DNA of 33,255 bases. Origin: Deltaproteobacteria bacterium tcs-42 (GTDB lineage Bacteria; Desulfobacterota; Desulfuromonadia; Desulfuromonadales; Geopsychrobacteraceae). The notes under the pieces were generated by a model. The model was not told the DNA's origin. It did not search any database and saw nothing but the letters and a program-made list of their open reading frames with translations. The position numbers and the translations under genes are program-made. The DNA is taken from the NCBI GenBank assembly GCA_002049545.1, contig LLYT01000023.1, positions 1 through 33,255 of the forward strand. Reading direction: 5' to 3'. This document shows positions 8,368 through 16,018 of this stretch, piece after piece (the first letter of the stretch is position 1; each line of letters begins with the position of its first letter).

Positions 8368-8425
8368 CCGTAAGTTCTTGCGAAAGCATCTTCTTTAAAT
8401 CATTTTTTATCAAGAGGAGAGAGAA

Positions 8426-9418
8426 ATGAAAGCAGTTCTGATAGAAGACTTCGGTGCCCCTGAAGTTATGAAGATCGGGGAGATCGACAAACCACAGCCC
8501 AAAGCCAATGAGGTTCTGATCAAAGTCGTTGCCACCAGCATTAATCGTCCAGATCTGGTTCAACGGGTCGGGAATTACCCACCTCCGGCCGGTGATTCAG
8601 AAATTCTCGGTCTCGAAGTCGCAGGCACTGTCGCAGCAATCGGCAGCGATGTCGGTAACTGGAAAGTGGGGGACCGGGTTATGGCGCTGGTTGGCGGTGG
8701 CGGCTATGCTGAGTATGCTGTCGCTTTTGAAAATCACCTGATGCCAATCCCTGACACTATGAGTTTTGCAGAAGCAGCCTGCGTAAATGAAAGCTACATC
8801 ACTGCATTTCTTAACGTTTTTATGATTGGCGGATTGAAAGATGGCCAGACCGCAATCTTTCATGGCGGTGGGGGTGGTGTTAATACTGCCGCTATTCAGC
8901 TGGCAAAAGCCTTGACTCCGAACGCAAAACTGATCATCACTGCCAATCCAACAAAAATGGAACGGGTCAAAGAGCTTGGTGCCGATCTGGTTATCGATTA
9001 TACCGAAACACCCGATTTTTCAGGTCTGATCAAAGAATATACCAACAAAAAAGGGGTTGATGTCATCCTTGATCACGTTGGTGCAAAGTACCTGAAACCA
9101 AATATGAATTCTCTTGGCTACCAGGGGAAATTGGTCATTATTGGAATCATCAGTGGAATTAAAGCTGAATTGAATCTGGCATTGATGATGGTGAAACGGC
9201 AGCAAATTATCGGATCGGTTCTGCGCAGCCGGCCCGTTGCTGAAAAAGGTGACATCATTGCCGAGTTCACCCGCCGCGCCCTGCCCAAGTTTGCCGACCG
9301 CAGTATCGTTCCGATCATCGAAAAAGTGTTCCCCCTTGCTGATGTTGTGGATGCACACCGGATGATGGAAGAAGACAAGCATTTCGGTAAGATCGTTTTA
9401 AAAATTGCAGATGCCTGA
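8426..9418 (+). CDS. NAD(P)H-quinone oxidoreductase, PIG3/TP53I3-like (MDR family)
   Basis: A zinc-free medium-chain dehydrogenase/reductase of 330 residues that would reduce quinones or related carbonyls with NADPH in the cytoplasm. The N-terminal GroES-like domain contains SINRPDLVQRVGNYPPP, the hallmark of the PIG3 subfamily, and lacks zinc-ligand cysteines. The Rossmann domain has the nucleotide motif HGGGGGVNTAAIQLAKAL (about residues 150-168) and the ELGADLVIDY segment. The ATG follows AGAGGAGAGAGAA. It is transcribed divergently from gspC, with its own strong promoter. The substrate cannot be told from sequence. Confidence 0.9.
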   Translation: MKAVLIEDFGAPEVMKIGEIDKPQPKANEVLIKVVATSINRPDLVQRVGNYPPPAGDSEILGLEVAGTVAAIGSDVGNWKVGDRVMALVGGGGYAEYAVAFENHLMPIPDTMSFAEAACVNESYITAFLNVFMIGGLKDGQTAIFHGGGGGVNTAAIQLAKALTPNAKLIITANPTKMERVKELGADLVIDYTETPDFSGLIKEYTNKKGVDVILDHVGAKYLKPNMNSLGYQGKLVIIGIISGIKAELNLALMMVKRQQIIGSVLRSRPVAEKGDIIAEFTRRALPKFADRSIVPIIEKVFPLADVVDAHRMMEEDKHFGKIVLKIADA

Positions 9419-9439
9419 TTTATTGCAGGGCCGATAAAA

Positions 9440-9484
9440 AACCGCAGACGTCCTCCTGAATTTTACTGGGGGACGTCTGCGGTT
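9440..9484 (-). terminator. Strong hairpin with a U-tract on the minus strand
   Basis: AACCGCAGACGTCC pairs perfectly with GGACGTCTGCGGTT over 14 bp, extended inward by a few more pairs. Read on the minus strand it is followed by TTTTTT, an intrinsic-terminator layout for transcription towards lower coordinates. Read on the plus strand it lacks a clean U-tract, yet it separates two plus-strand genes. It may simply be the end of the oxidoreductase transcript. Confidence 0.6.
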
Positions 9485-9505
9485 CCGCAACAAAAAGGAC
9501 ACGTC

Positions 9506-10081
9506 ATGCCTTTCAAAATTACCGATTTTTCCATATCAGCACAGCAGAATAACAATTTTGTCAAACCGGTACAGCTCCATTATTGTCAGGACGGAAACAC
9601 ACGGACCTGGGAGGCGGTAAAAAGTCACGACAGCGTCTCGATTCTCCTCTACCACACCGAAAAAAATGCCTTTCTCCTGGTGAGACAGTTTCGACCGCCA
9701 GTTTACATGAACCACAAAAAACATACGTCCACCTACGAACTTTGTGCCGGAATTGTTGACAAGAAAGAGTCGCTGGAACAAATCGCCAGGGAAGAGATTA
9801 ACGAAGAATGTGGATACGATGTGCCACTGGAACAGATTGAGAAAATCAGCTCATTTTTTACCAATGTCGGCATTACTGGAACCCAGCAACATCTTTTTTA
9901 CACCACAATAAATGAATCGATGAAAATCAATGCCGGTGGCGGAGTCCACAACGAACAAATCGTACTTGAATTCGTTCCACTTCGCGAAGCAAAGGCGTTT
10001 CTCTTCAACGAAGATCTGGCGAAGACTCCCGGTCTGATGTTCTCTTTTTACTGGTTTTTTGAACAAAACAAAGCAGAATGA
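9506..10081 (+). CDS. Nudix hydrolase, NUDT14/AdpP-like nucleoside-diphosphate-sugar pyrophosphatase
   Basis: A 191-residue Nudix protein likely to hydrolyse UDP-sugars or ADP-ribose to a sugar phosphate and a nucleoside monophosphate. The sequence VRQFRPPVY and the preceding strand fit the ADP-ribose/UDP-glucose pyrophosphatase subfamily. The Nudix box is GIVDKKESLEQIAREE followed by INEECGY. It keeps the Gly and the metal-binding EExxEE glutamates, but the usual Arg of REUxEE is Glu, a deviation also known from NUDT14-type enzymes. The preceding segment YELCAG supports that subfamily. It converges on the MYG1-family gene (25-bp gap). Exact substrate is open. Confidence 0.85.
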   Translation: MPFKITDFSISAQQNNNFVKPVQLHYCQDGNTRTWEAVKSHDSVSILLYHTEKNAFLLVRQFRPPVYMNHKKHTSTYELCAGIVDKKESLEQIAREEINEECGYDVPLEQIEKISSFFTNVGITGTQQHLFYTTINESMKINAGGGVHNEQIVLEFVPLREAKAFLFNEDLAKTPGLMFSFYWFFEQNKAE

Positions 10082-10106
10082 CAAAAAACTTACCCCGGGA
10101 GGTGCC

Positions 10107-10958
10107 CTAATGCTGAACAATCACGGACGAATCGTCAACGGCCTGAGAGGCAAGGGCAATAACATCCTCAAGGGGGATCAAGCTTCTGGTTTTCGCAATA
10201 AATCCATTGGCGTGTACAAAACGGATTTCCGGATTGGTGGCAACTGAACGGAAATCAACCATCATATTATCCCCCAGGCGCAACATTTCCCACCCGGCAC
10301 CACGAATCGACGGGGTAATACTCATGACAACTGCCTCGTCATTGAGAGCCTGCAAATAGAGCTCCATTGACAGCTTAGGATTATCTTCAATGTTGCTGAC
10401 AAGAGCCTTCAGGTGTTTGACCGGCAGAATTTGGGTCTCTTTTTTCAGCCGCTCCAACCGGTTCATTTTCAACCCGACCATCTCAATAAGATCCTCCCCG
10501 AACTCTTTCATCAATCCATAAAATGTATCTTGCTCTGTCAATGATGTCAGTTTCGAAAAACAGGACAGGATATAACCATCGATCGGCGAAGAAGACGCAA
10601 ACAGAATACTGGTATCAACACCCAAATGTTCGGCCGTTTTATACGGCCCCCGGACATCCATCATACTCATATGTCCATACCAGCCAAAAACGGCCATGGC
10701 CATGTCATGGTAGCCGAGATAGCGCATCACCAGATGGAAGGCACAGGGAAATGTCGGATCTTGATGGTGATCAAAATTGTGCCTTTCGACATCATATTCC
10801 ATCCCGACATCGACAACATAAGTATCGGGATCGACAAGATCCTCACGGGTCGCTTCACGCCGAAAAATTTCTGCTGAGCCGAGGGTTGCAAGTAAAATAC
10901 TGACCGACATAAAATCGTCTTTGTGAGCACTTCCCGGGTGGGTTATAATTCTATACAC
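10107..10958 (-). CDS. MYG1/UPF0160 family protein (putative metal-dependent hydrolase or exonuclease)
   Basis: A 283-residue protein of the MYG1 (UPF0160) family, related to DHH phosphoesterases. Family motifs are visible: THPGSAHKDDFMSVSILLA at the N-terminus, VVDVG near residue 50 and HNFDHHQ near residue 65, which carry the likely metal-binding His and Asp residues. Eukaryotic MYG1 has been described as a 3'-5' RNA exonuclease; the bacterial role is not established. The start is GTG with AAGG about eight bases upstream. A perfect TTGCG-N2-CGCAA palindrome lies about 40 bp upstream. It has no obvious operon partner. Confidence 0.85.
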   Translation of the reverse strand: MYRIITHPGSAHKDDFMSVSILLATLGSAEIFRREATREDLVDPDTYVVDVGMEYDVERHNFDHHQDPTFPCAFHLVMRYLGYHDMAMAVFGWYGHMSMMDVRGPYKTAEHLGVDTSILFASSSPIDGYILSCFSKLTSLTEQDTFYGLMKEFGEDLIEMVGLKMNRLERLKKETQILPVKHLKALVSNIEDNPKLSMELYLQALNDEAVVMSITPSIRGAGWEMLRLGDNMMVDFRSVATNPEIRFVHANGFIAKTRSLIPLEDVIALASQAVDDSSVIVQH

Positions 10959-11263
10959 TACTTAAACCTTTGAATACTATGAAAATATTAATTTTATTTT
11001 GCGAACGCAAGCCGAAGAGATTTCATCCTCAGCTGCCCCGTTGTGACTTTGTAAATTCTAGCACACATTGGTGAATCTGTTTATTGCCTCAGCAAAACAG
11101 AAAACCAGTCTGTCCGATTCTCTCAGATTGGATAAAGTCGAGAGAAAAAAAGCCTATCGAAATACGGCACGATCTCTATCTCTGGGATGAACCAGAAAAT
11201 TTCCGGGCAGATCGGGTAGCGGCTGAAGAAAGACCAGTTTGCGGACCCGGGAATATTGGAAAA
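10959..11263. other. Intergenic region between MYG1-family and CDGSH genes
   Basis: A 305-bp gap with no convincing gene. It holds the palindrome TTGCGAACGCAA at 10999-11010 and a weak minus-strand hairpin/T-run at 11145-11168. An open frame on the plus strand from 11084 matches no family I recognise and overlaps the CDGSH gene antisense. Confidence 0.6.
11145..11168 (-). terminator. Candidate terminator downstream of the CDGSH gene
   Basis: On the minus strand a short stem (GCC-G-TA paired with TAGGC, loop of six bases) is followed by seven T residues. It lies about 95 bases beyond the CDGSH stop codon. The stem is weak, so confidence is moderate. Confidence 0.4.
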
Positions 11264-11518
11264 CTACCTGGAGAGATCGTTCAGTTCAACGCCGCAACTC
11301 CCATCACAATGTGGTGGATTTTCAGTGTTGCCACAACTGCACAAATAAACCTTCTCACGCTGCTGTACTTCAAACCGAATCGGCGTCAATTCTCCACTTT
11401 GATGATGCCCGTCACAAAATGGTAAATATTCAGATCGACCACATGTACAGCGATAGTAAACACCCGGCTCAAGAGTCAGGGCAATCGGCATCCCGGCATC
11501 ATTATTCATTTTATCCAT
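11264..11518 (-). CDS. Two-motif CDGSH iron-sulfur protein
   Basis: A small (84-residue) protein with two CDGSH-type [2Fe-2S] motifs, the mitoNEET/MiNT fold class used in redox or cluster-transfer roles. The first motif is CTCGRSEYLPFCDGHH with three Cys and a final His ligand. The second is CSCGNTENPPHCDGSC, in which the position normally held by the ligand His is Cys, so an all-Cys second cluster is possible. The ATG follows GAGGAG at seven bases. No signal peptide or membrane anchor is present, so it is likely cytoplasmic. It is divergent from aroK. The physiological partner is unknown. Confidence 0.92.
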   Translation of the reverse strand: MDKMNNDAGMPIALTLEPGVYYRCTCGRSEYLPFCDGHHQSGELTPIRFEVQQREKVYLCSCGNTENPPHCDGSCGVELNDLSR

Positions 11519-11569
11519 TAAGAGCTCCTCAAAAACGTTAAATCCATTATATACAAGAGATTCGTGTTC

Positions 11570-11598
11570 ATTATATATGATTTTTCATTTTACAAGAA
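11570..11598 (-). promoter_or_regulatory. Candidate promoter for the CDGSH gene
   Basis: The minus strand reads TATAAT (11575-11570), with only a weak -35 (TTCTTG, 11598-11593) at 17 bases. A second TATAAT lies closer to the gene at 11551-11546. The AT-rich context supports a promoter but not a precise one. Confidence 0.35.
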
Positions 11599-11763
11599 AT
11601 CGATAATTACTGATAATGCTGATGGTAAAATCTATTTTGTCCGGTTGGAGAATCCATTCTCTCCCCAGAGCGTTTAAGTTTATATTTCACAAAAAGCACC
11701 ACGAATGCAATCATCAGACAATGAAACCCCGGAACAATATTAGTGTTAAACAGGAGGTTCAGC

Positions 11764-12294
11764 ATGAATAAAAACAATATTATTTTAATTGGCATGCCCG
11801 GGGCAGGCAAAAGTACCGTCGGGGTCATTCTGGCCAAGCGGATTGGCTTCGATTTCATCGATACCGATCTGATCATTCAAGCTCGGGAAAAATGTCGCTT
11901 ACAGCAGATCATTGATACCCATGGTCTGAAAAAATTTCGCCACATAGAGGAACAGATTCTCCTTGGCCTGCATCCGGAACACAGCATTATTGCAACCGGA
12001 GGATCGGTGGTTTACTGTGAAAAGGGGCTCGAGGCACTCGGCAGAACCGGGACACTGATCTACATCCAAGCCTCCCTGACCGACCTGCAAAAGAGAATTG
12101 CCGACATGGGTCAACGCGGCCTGGTGATGGCCAAACAACAGACCTTTGATCAGCTCTATCAGGAACGGACCCCCCTTTACGAAAAATTTGCCGAGCTGAC
12201 CATTTCTGCTGAAGGAATCAATGCTGAACAAGTTGCGAAAGAAATTGAAAAAAAGATCTGTCAACGCCGGACAGCCCCTATGCCTTGGAGCTAA
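11764..12294 (+). CDS. aroK: Shikimate kinase
   Basis: ATP-dependent phosphorylation of shikimate to shikimate 3-phosphate, a step in aromatic amino acid synthesis. The 176-residue protein starts with the P-loop GMPGAGKST (residues 10-18), then DFIDTDLII with the shikimate-binding Asp, FRHIEEQILL with Arg and Glu, and ATGGSVV corresponding to the GGG substrate loop of the family. The lid region contains RGLVM and the later QERTPLYEKFAELTI is typical. The ATG at 11764 follows CAGGAGG at seven bases and is preferred over a start at 11743. It stands alone, convergent with the flavoprotein gene. Confidence 0.9.
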   Translation: MNKNNIILIGMPGAGKSTVGVILAKRIGFDFIDTDLIIQAREKCRLQQIIDTHGLKKFRHIEEQILLGLHPEHSIIATGGSVVYCEKGLEALGRTGTLIYIQASLTDLQKRIADMGQRGLVMAKQQTFDQLYQERTPLYEKFAELTISAEGINAEQVAKEIEKKICQRRTAPMPWS

Positions 12295-12329
12295 AATGTG
12301 ACATGCAGAATCTTCAAGGCACCCAGCGA

Positions 12330-12917
12330 CTATCGCTTCAACAGATCATATAACTTTTGGCCAGCTTTTTCCGCTGTTTGTAAAAACTCACGATCAGATT
12401 TAATCCGACCGGCCTCAAAATATCCAACCCCGGCTACAGACTCGACAACATTCAGGCCGATGTCTTTAGAAAAGTCGGTAAGTAGAGATAGAGTGTTCCC
12501 CATCATAGCCAGATCCGACTGCTCACAAACGGCGGCAGTAATGCAAACTTTTCCCATTCCCTGGTATTTAGCGATCCATTCTTTGCGGCTGACTGGAAAC
12601 TGGAGGAGGCTGTAGCAACGGTCAATAAACCGTTTCATGTCAGAAGTTACCGAGTACCAATAGGTTGGAGAGGCGATGACCACCGCACTCGCTGCATCGA
12701 GCTTTTTTACGATCGTGGCAAAATCATCCTTTATCACACATTCCCAGGACTCGCTGCACCCCTCACACCCGGTACAAGCGTCAATATGATAATCACCAAG
12801 AAAAATTGATTCGACCTGTGCTGCGCCATCCTGAACGGCAGGTTCAAGTATAGATTGAATAAGGCCGCTTGTATTCCCGTTTTTTCTTCTGCTACCATTG
12901 ATCGTCAGGATTTTCAT
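12330..12917 (-). CDS. Flavodoxin-fold NAD(P)H/FMN oxidoreductase, iron-sulfur flavoprotein-like
   Basis: A 195-residue protein of the NADPH-dependent FMN reductase/Isf superfamily. The FMN phosphate loop is NGSRRKNGNTS (residues 7-17) and the SPTYWYSVTSDMKRFIDR segment (about 80-97) is the second flavin contact. Between them lies CTGCEGCSESWEC, a CX2CX2CX5C pattern matching the compact cysteine motif of archaeal and anaerobe iron-sulfur flavoproteins, so a [4Fe-4S] cluster is likely. Such proteins move electrons to or from ferredoxin or reduce oxygen species. The ATG at 12917 follows GGAGG at about seven bases; an upstream start at 12968 is less likely. No neighbour reveals its partner. Confidence 0.85.
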   Translation of the reverse strand: MKILTINGSRRKNGNTSGLIQSILEPAVQDGAAQVESIFLGDYHIDACTGCEGCSESWECVIKDDFATIVKKLDAASAVVIASPTYWYSVTSDMKRFIDRCYSLLQFPVSRKEWIAKYQGMGKVCITAAVCEQSDLAMMGNTLSLLTDFSKDIGLNVVESVAGVGYFEAGRIKSDREFLQTAEKAGQKLYDLLKR

Positions 12918-12984
12918 TATTTGCCTCCATACTTCAGTAAGCTGCACAGCAAGGTAATACATAAACAAGCGAGATGCAAATAGC

Positions 12985-13060
12985 CTGGCACCCTGTAATT
13001 TTTAAAGGGTCGACAAGATTGCGCCGCTATTGGTCGAAAATATCCGCACCTTCCAACTCA
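12985..13060. repeat. Degenerate copy of the 16019-16108 hairpin element
   Basis: The segment from about 13020 to 13056 matches the right half of the element at 16019-16108: GCGCCGCTATTGGTC here versus GCACCGCTATTTGTC there, followed in both by AAAATAT, CG, CACC and TCCA. An eight-base block is missing here. The left half is poorly conserved and no longer pairs well, so its left boundary is approximate. Confidence 0.5.
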
Positions 13061-13125
13061 AAAATAGGTTATAATGGAGGATTCGGCCCATAGATGAAAA
13101 GCATACATAAAGAGGACAGTCCAGT

Positions 13126-13569
13126 ATGAGCCCAGATCAGCTCGATGATTTATTACAGAAGGGAATTGAAGCAGCAGAAAAAGGCTATATTCATTCCGCT
13201 CAAGTTTTCCTCGGACAAGTCGCGGAACAGCGTAAAACCCCCGAGCTGAACAGCTATCTGGCCTACTGCCTGGCCAAAGGTCAGGGGCGTAACCATTCCG
13301 CAGCCAAGATCTGCCGAGAATCCATCAAGCGGGAACCGGGCAACTCACTCCATTATTTGATTTTAGGACGTATTCTGCTGCTATCCGGGGACAAAGGTAA
13401 AGCAATCGATGCTTTTCGCCGGGGACTTCGAAGCGAACCGAACCCTTTGATTATAGATGAATTTAAAAAGCTTGGTTTGCGCAAGCCAGCAATCATTAAA
13501 AGTCTGAAAAGAAATCACCCCATCAACCGGGTACTGGGGAAAATACTTGGTCTCATCGGTTTCAGGTAA
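13126..13569 (+). CDS. Small TPR-repeat protein
   Basis: A 147-residue soluble protein made largely of tetratricopeptide-like helical pairs. One repeat is visible near residues 10-45 (GIEAAEKGYIHSAQVFLGQV) and a clearer one near 80-115 (HYLILGRILLLSGDKGKAIDAF). No signal peptide is seen. TPR units usually mediate protein contacts, but nothing here shows the partner. The ATG is preceded by GAGGA at about nine bases. It converges on the YaiI-family gene with a nine-base gap. Basic C-terminus (KSLKRNHPINRVLGKILG) is notable. I cannot assign a specific function. Confidence 0.8.
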   Translation: MSPDQLDDLLQKGIEAAEKGYIHSAQVFLGQVAEQRKTPELNSYLAYCLAKGQGRNHSAAKICRESIKREPGNSLHYLILGRILLLSGDKGKAIDAFRRGLRSEPNPLIIDEFKKLGLRKPAIIKSLKRNHPINRVLGKILGLIGFR

Positions 13570-13578
13570 AATTGCTAT

Positions 13579-14025
13579 TTATCCATGACGAGCCAGAAAA
13601 CGGTCCAGTTCATTGGCAAACTTCTGTTTATCCTTGGCACTGTAAGCCGTAGGTCCCCCGGTTTCAATTCCACTGTTACGCAGATCATCCATAAAATTCC
13701 GAACCGACAACCGCTCACGAATATTCTCTTCACTGAAGAAAATACCGCGCGGATCCAACGCATGCGCCCCTTGGCTAATTGTCTCGGCAGCCAATGGAAT
13801 ATCTGCTGTCACAACCAGATCCCCCGCTTCCAGTAAGCGGATAATTTCCTGATCCGCAACGTCTGGACCTGCTGCAACCTGGATTGATCGAATCCAGGGA
13901 GATGCAGGATGACCCAGTGATCGGTTTGCAACCAGTGTCAAGATAATCTTTTTTCGCTCCGACGCCCGATAAAGCAATACCTTGATCGGCTTCAGACAAG
14001 CATCGGCATCAATCCAGATCTTCAC
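13579..14025 (-). CDS. YaiI/YqxD (UPF0178, DUF188) family protein
   Basis: A 148-residue cytoplasmic protein of the conserved UPF0178 family, which has a PIN-like nuclease fold but no established activity. It begins with the signature [14 protein letters not shown] (acidic residues of the possible active site), then [25 protein letters not shown] and a C-terminal [22 protein letters not shown], all family hallmarks. The start is GTG with AAAGGA about nine bases upstream. It is a typical full-length member. Nearby hairpins lie upstream between it and the ACT-domain gene. Confidence 0.93.
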   Translation of the reverse strand: MKIWIDADACLKPIKVLLYRASERKKIILTLVANRSLGHPASPWIRSIQVAAGPDVADQEIIRLLEAGDLVVTADIPLAAETISQGAHALDPRGIFFSEENIRERLSVRNFMDDLRNSGIETGGPTAYSAKDKQKFANELDRFLARHG

Positions 14026-14057
14026 CCTTTTAAATCCTTTCTCACATACAACCAGCC

Positions 14058-14082
14058 CCTTGACGATTCAAAACCGTCAAGG
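14058..14082. repeat. Perfect 8-bp stem-loop in divergent intergenic region
   Basis: CCTTGACG and CGTCAAGG flank a nine-base loop. The site lies between the divergently transcribed YaiI-family and ACT-domain genes and has no U-tract, so an operator or leader structure is possible. Confidence 0.5.
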
Positions 14083-14178
14083 TGAACCCTTGTAGCACCT
14101 GTTCGTGTCGACAATCTATTGCCTTTTTTCCTGACTGTGTTTAAATACGTGAAATCAACCGATCACAGGAGGAAAATC

Positions 14179-14709
14179 ATGACAAACCGCTATATTATGA
14201 CTGCATTCGGCAAAGACCGTACCGGAATTGTTGCCGATGTCACTCGCCTGCTTTACGAAAATGACTGCAATCTGGAAAACACCACCATGTCAATGTTGGC
14301 AGATGAGTTCACCCTCAGCTTACTGTTCTCAAGCCAGCTACCTGATATCGAGGAACAGCTCAACAGAGAGTGTCGCCGTCTCGATCTGGACAAAGGAATT
14401 TCTGCCTTCATCCGGCCATTGCGAGCACAACAAGAAATAAAGCAAAAAAGTTATAAAACTTGCACCCTGCATATCGAAGGTTTAGATCAGGCGGGAATTG
14501 TTTATAAAACCAGCCAATTTCTGGCTGATCGTCAACTTAATATTATCCAGCTTAACTCTGCAGCCAGCGCCTCACCTCAAAGTGGTGCGACGATGTATAG
14601 CATGAACATTGACATTCAGGTTCCAGAAAGTCTCCCCTTTGATCAATTGGAAGAGGAGCTTGCGAGCGTTGCTGATGAACTCCACGTTGACGTCACGGTG
14701 AAACGCTAG
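14179..14709 (+). CDS. Double-ACT-domain protein, GcvR-like
   Basis: A 176-residue protein of the glycine cleavage repressor (GcvR)-like ACT family. The first ACT domain starts at residue 4 (YIMTAFGKDRTGIVADVTRLL) and the second near residue 98 (CTLHIEGLDQAGIVYKTSQFL). Both have the G-x-D-x-x-G-I-V ligand-binding turn that typically binds amino acids. GcvR acts by binding GcvA in enteric bacteria, but no GcvA gene is visible here, so the role is likely amino-acid sensing in general. The ATG at 14179 follows AGGAGG at seven bases, preferred over a start at 14119. A GC-rich stem-loop follows the stop. Confidence 0.88.
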   Translation: MTNRYIMTAFGKDRTGIVADVTRLLYENDCNLENTTMSMLADEFTLSLLFSSQLPDIEEQLNRECRRLDLDKGISAFIRPLRAQQEIKQKSYKTCTLHIEGLDQAGIVYKTSQFLADRQLNIIQLNSAASASPQSGATMYSMNIDIQVPESLPFDQLEEELASVADELHVDVTVKR

Positions 14710-14721
14710 AAAATCAACGCC

Positions 14722-14739
14722 CCCGCAGCTTGCTGCGGG
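14722..14739 (+). terminator. GC-rich stem-loop after the ACT-domain gene
   Basis: CCCGCAGC pairs with GCTGCGGG with a minimal TT loop, 13 bases after the stop codon. It has no U-run, so termination would be weak or factor-assisted; it may protect the mRNA 3' end. Confidence 0.4.
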
Positions 14740-14903
14740 AAACATCCCTCTGTCCTGACCCAACAAGTTGTTATTGACCATCCATAGCAAAAAATATTTG
14801 AACATTTAAATATTGGTTCCCTTTAAATAAGTTTTGCTATAGAATAGCGTATTGTCTTTCACTAAAGAGGTCAACATTACAAACAAACTTGTCGGAGGAA
14901 GGA

Positions 14904-15983
14904 ATGGCAAAAAAAGCTAAGTTTGGAATATCACAAAAAGTATTGCTCATATTGTTGTTGGTTGCATTAGTCCCACTTGTCAGTATCTGGTTTGTCAGCT
15001 ACCAAAGTATCACTGGCTTAACGACGCAAAAAGTCAACCACGAGCTAACGGCAATCAATGACAACCTGATCACACATGTTGACGATTGGGTCGATATGAA
15101 CCAACGGATGCTGCGACAGAATGCCTCTTTAAACGAGATGCAGTCGATGAAATCACGACTTCAGAATCCCGCTCTGGAAACAATTACAAAATACTATGAT
15201 TGGGCCTATCTGGCATTTACCATTGACCCGAAGGGCAACAATATCGGTCGGAGTGATGGTAAAAAAACCAAATATTATGGTGATCGCGCTTATTTCACCC
15301 AGATTGCTGAAGGGAAACAGTTTGGAAAACAGCTTCTGATTGGAAAAACCTCTGGAAAACCCGCAATGGTTCTTTCGACTGGTATTTTTGATGAAGCGGG
15401 CAAACTCAAGGGTGTTTTAGCTCAGGCGATGACCCTGAACAAACTATCGGGAAAGATTGTCAGCAATCGAATTGGTGAAACAGGTTTTACTTTTCTGCTT
15501 GACGAAAAGGGCGAAGTTATTGCTCATCCTGATGCTGAGATGACACGCTCACGGGTAGATTTGAGCAAAAATCAAGCCCTTCAAGCTTTGAAACAGGGAC
15601 AATCATTCACCAGCTATGAAAATTTCAATGGCGATAAAATTGTCGCTGTTGCGCAAAAAACCGCTCAGGGCTGGGTCATGATCAGCCAACAAAACTATGC
15701 TGAAGCTTACCAAGTCATCAAAGCGGAAAACCAAAAAGCCCTCTATCTGTTGATTGCGACTCTGGTCGTTGTTGTTCTTATCGCGGTCTTCGTTTCTCGA
15801 TCATTGACAGCACCAATTCGTGAATTAACCGAAGTTGCCGATAAATACAGTCAAGGCCAGCTGGATCTTAAAATCAGCGGTCTGAATCGAAATGACGAAA
15901 TCGGCCAACTCAGCCAATCAATCGAGAGGTTGGGGACAAGCATCCGGATGGCAATCAGCCGGTTACAAAAAAAGAAATCCTGA
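14904..15983 (+). CDS. Membrane sensor with Cache and HAMP domains but no output domain
   Basis: A 359-residue membrane protein with the architecture of a chemoreceptor's sensor half. A transmembrane helix at about residues 13-34 is followed by a periplasmic double-Cache (dCache_1) domain (about 35-275) with DWAYLAFTIDPKGNNIGRSD, YGDRAYFTQ and GETGFTFLLDEKGEVIAHPD. A second helix lies near 288-308, then HAMP (RSLTAPIRELTEVADKYSQG, DEIGQLSQSI), and the chain ends about 20 residues later at RLQKKKS. There is no methyl-accepting, kinase, cyclase or phosphatase domain. Such short receptors exist in this group and may work with a separate partner, but none is adjacent. The ATG follows GGAGGAAGGA. 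Confidence 0.88.
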   Translation: MAKKAKFGISQKVLLILLLVALVPLVSIWFVSYQSITGLTTQKVNHELTAINDNLITHVDDWVDMNQRMLRQNASLNEMQSMKSRLQNPALETITKYYDWAYLAFTIDPKGNNIGRSDGKKTKYYGDRAYFTQIAEGKQFGKQLLIGKTSGKPAMVLSTGIFDEAGKLKGVLAQAMTLNKLSGKIVSNRIGETGFTFLLDEKGEVIAHPDAEMTRSRVDLSKNQALQALKQGQSFTSYENFNGDKIVAVAQKTAQGWVMISQQNYAEAYQVIKAENQKALYLLIATLVVVVLIAVFVSRSLTAPIRELTEVADKYSQGQLDLKISGLNRNDEIGQLSQSIERLGTSIRMAISRLQKKKS

Positions 15984-16018
15984 GAAGCTGCCAGACTTTG
16001 CGGATCGTAACGAGAAAT

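Noticed and set aside
11084-11425. Open frame of 113 codons on the plus strand overlapping the CDGSH gene
   Set aside because: No recognisable family, weak start context, and its second half runs antisense through the well-supported CDGSH gene.
12985-13000. TGGCAC-like sequence resembling a sigma-54 -24 box
   Set aside because: There is no TTGC at the required spacing, and it lies in a degenerate repeat copy.
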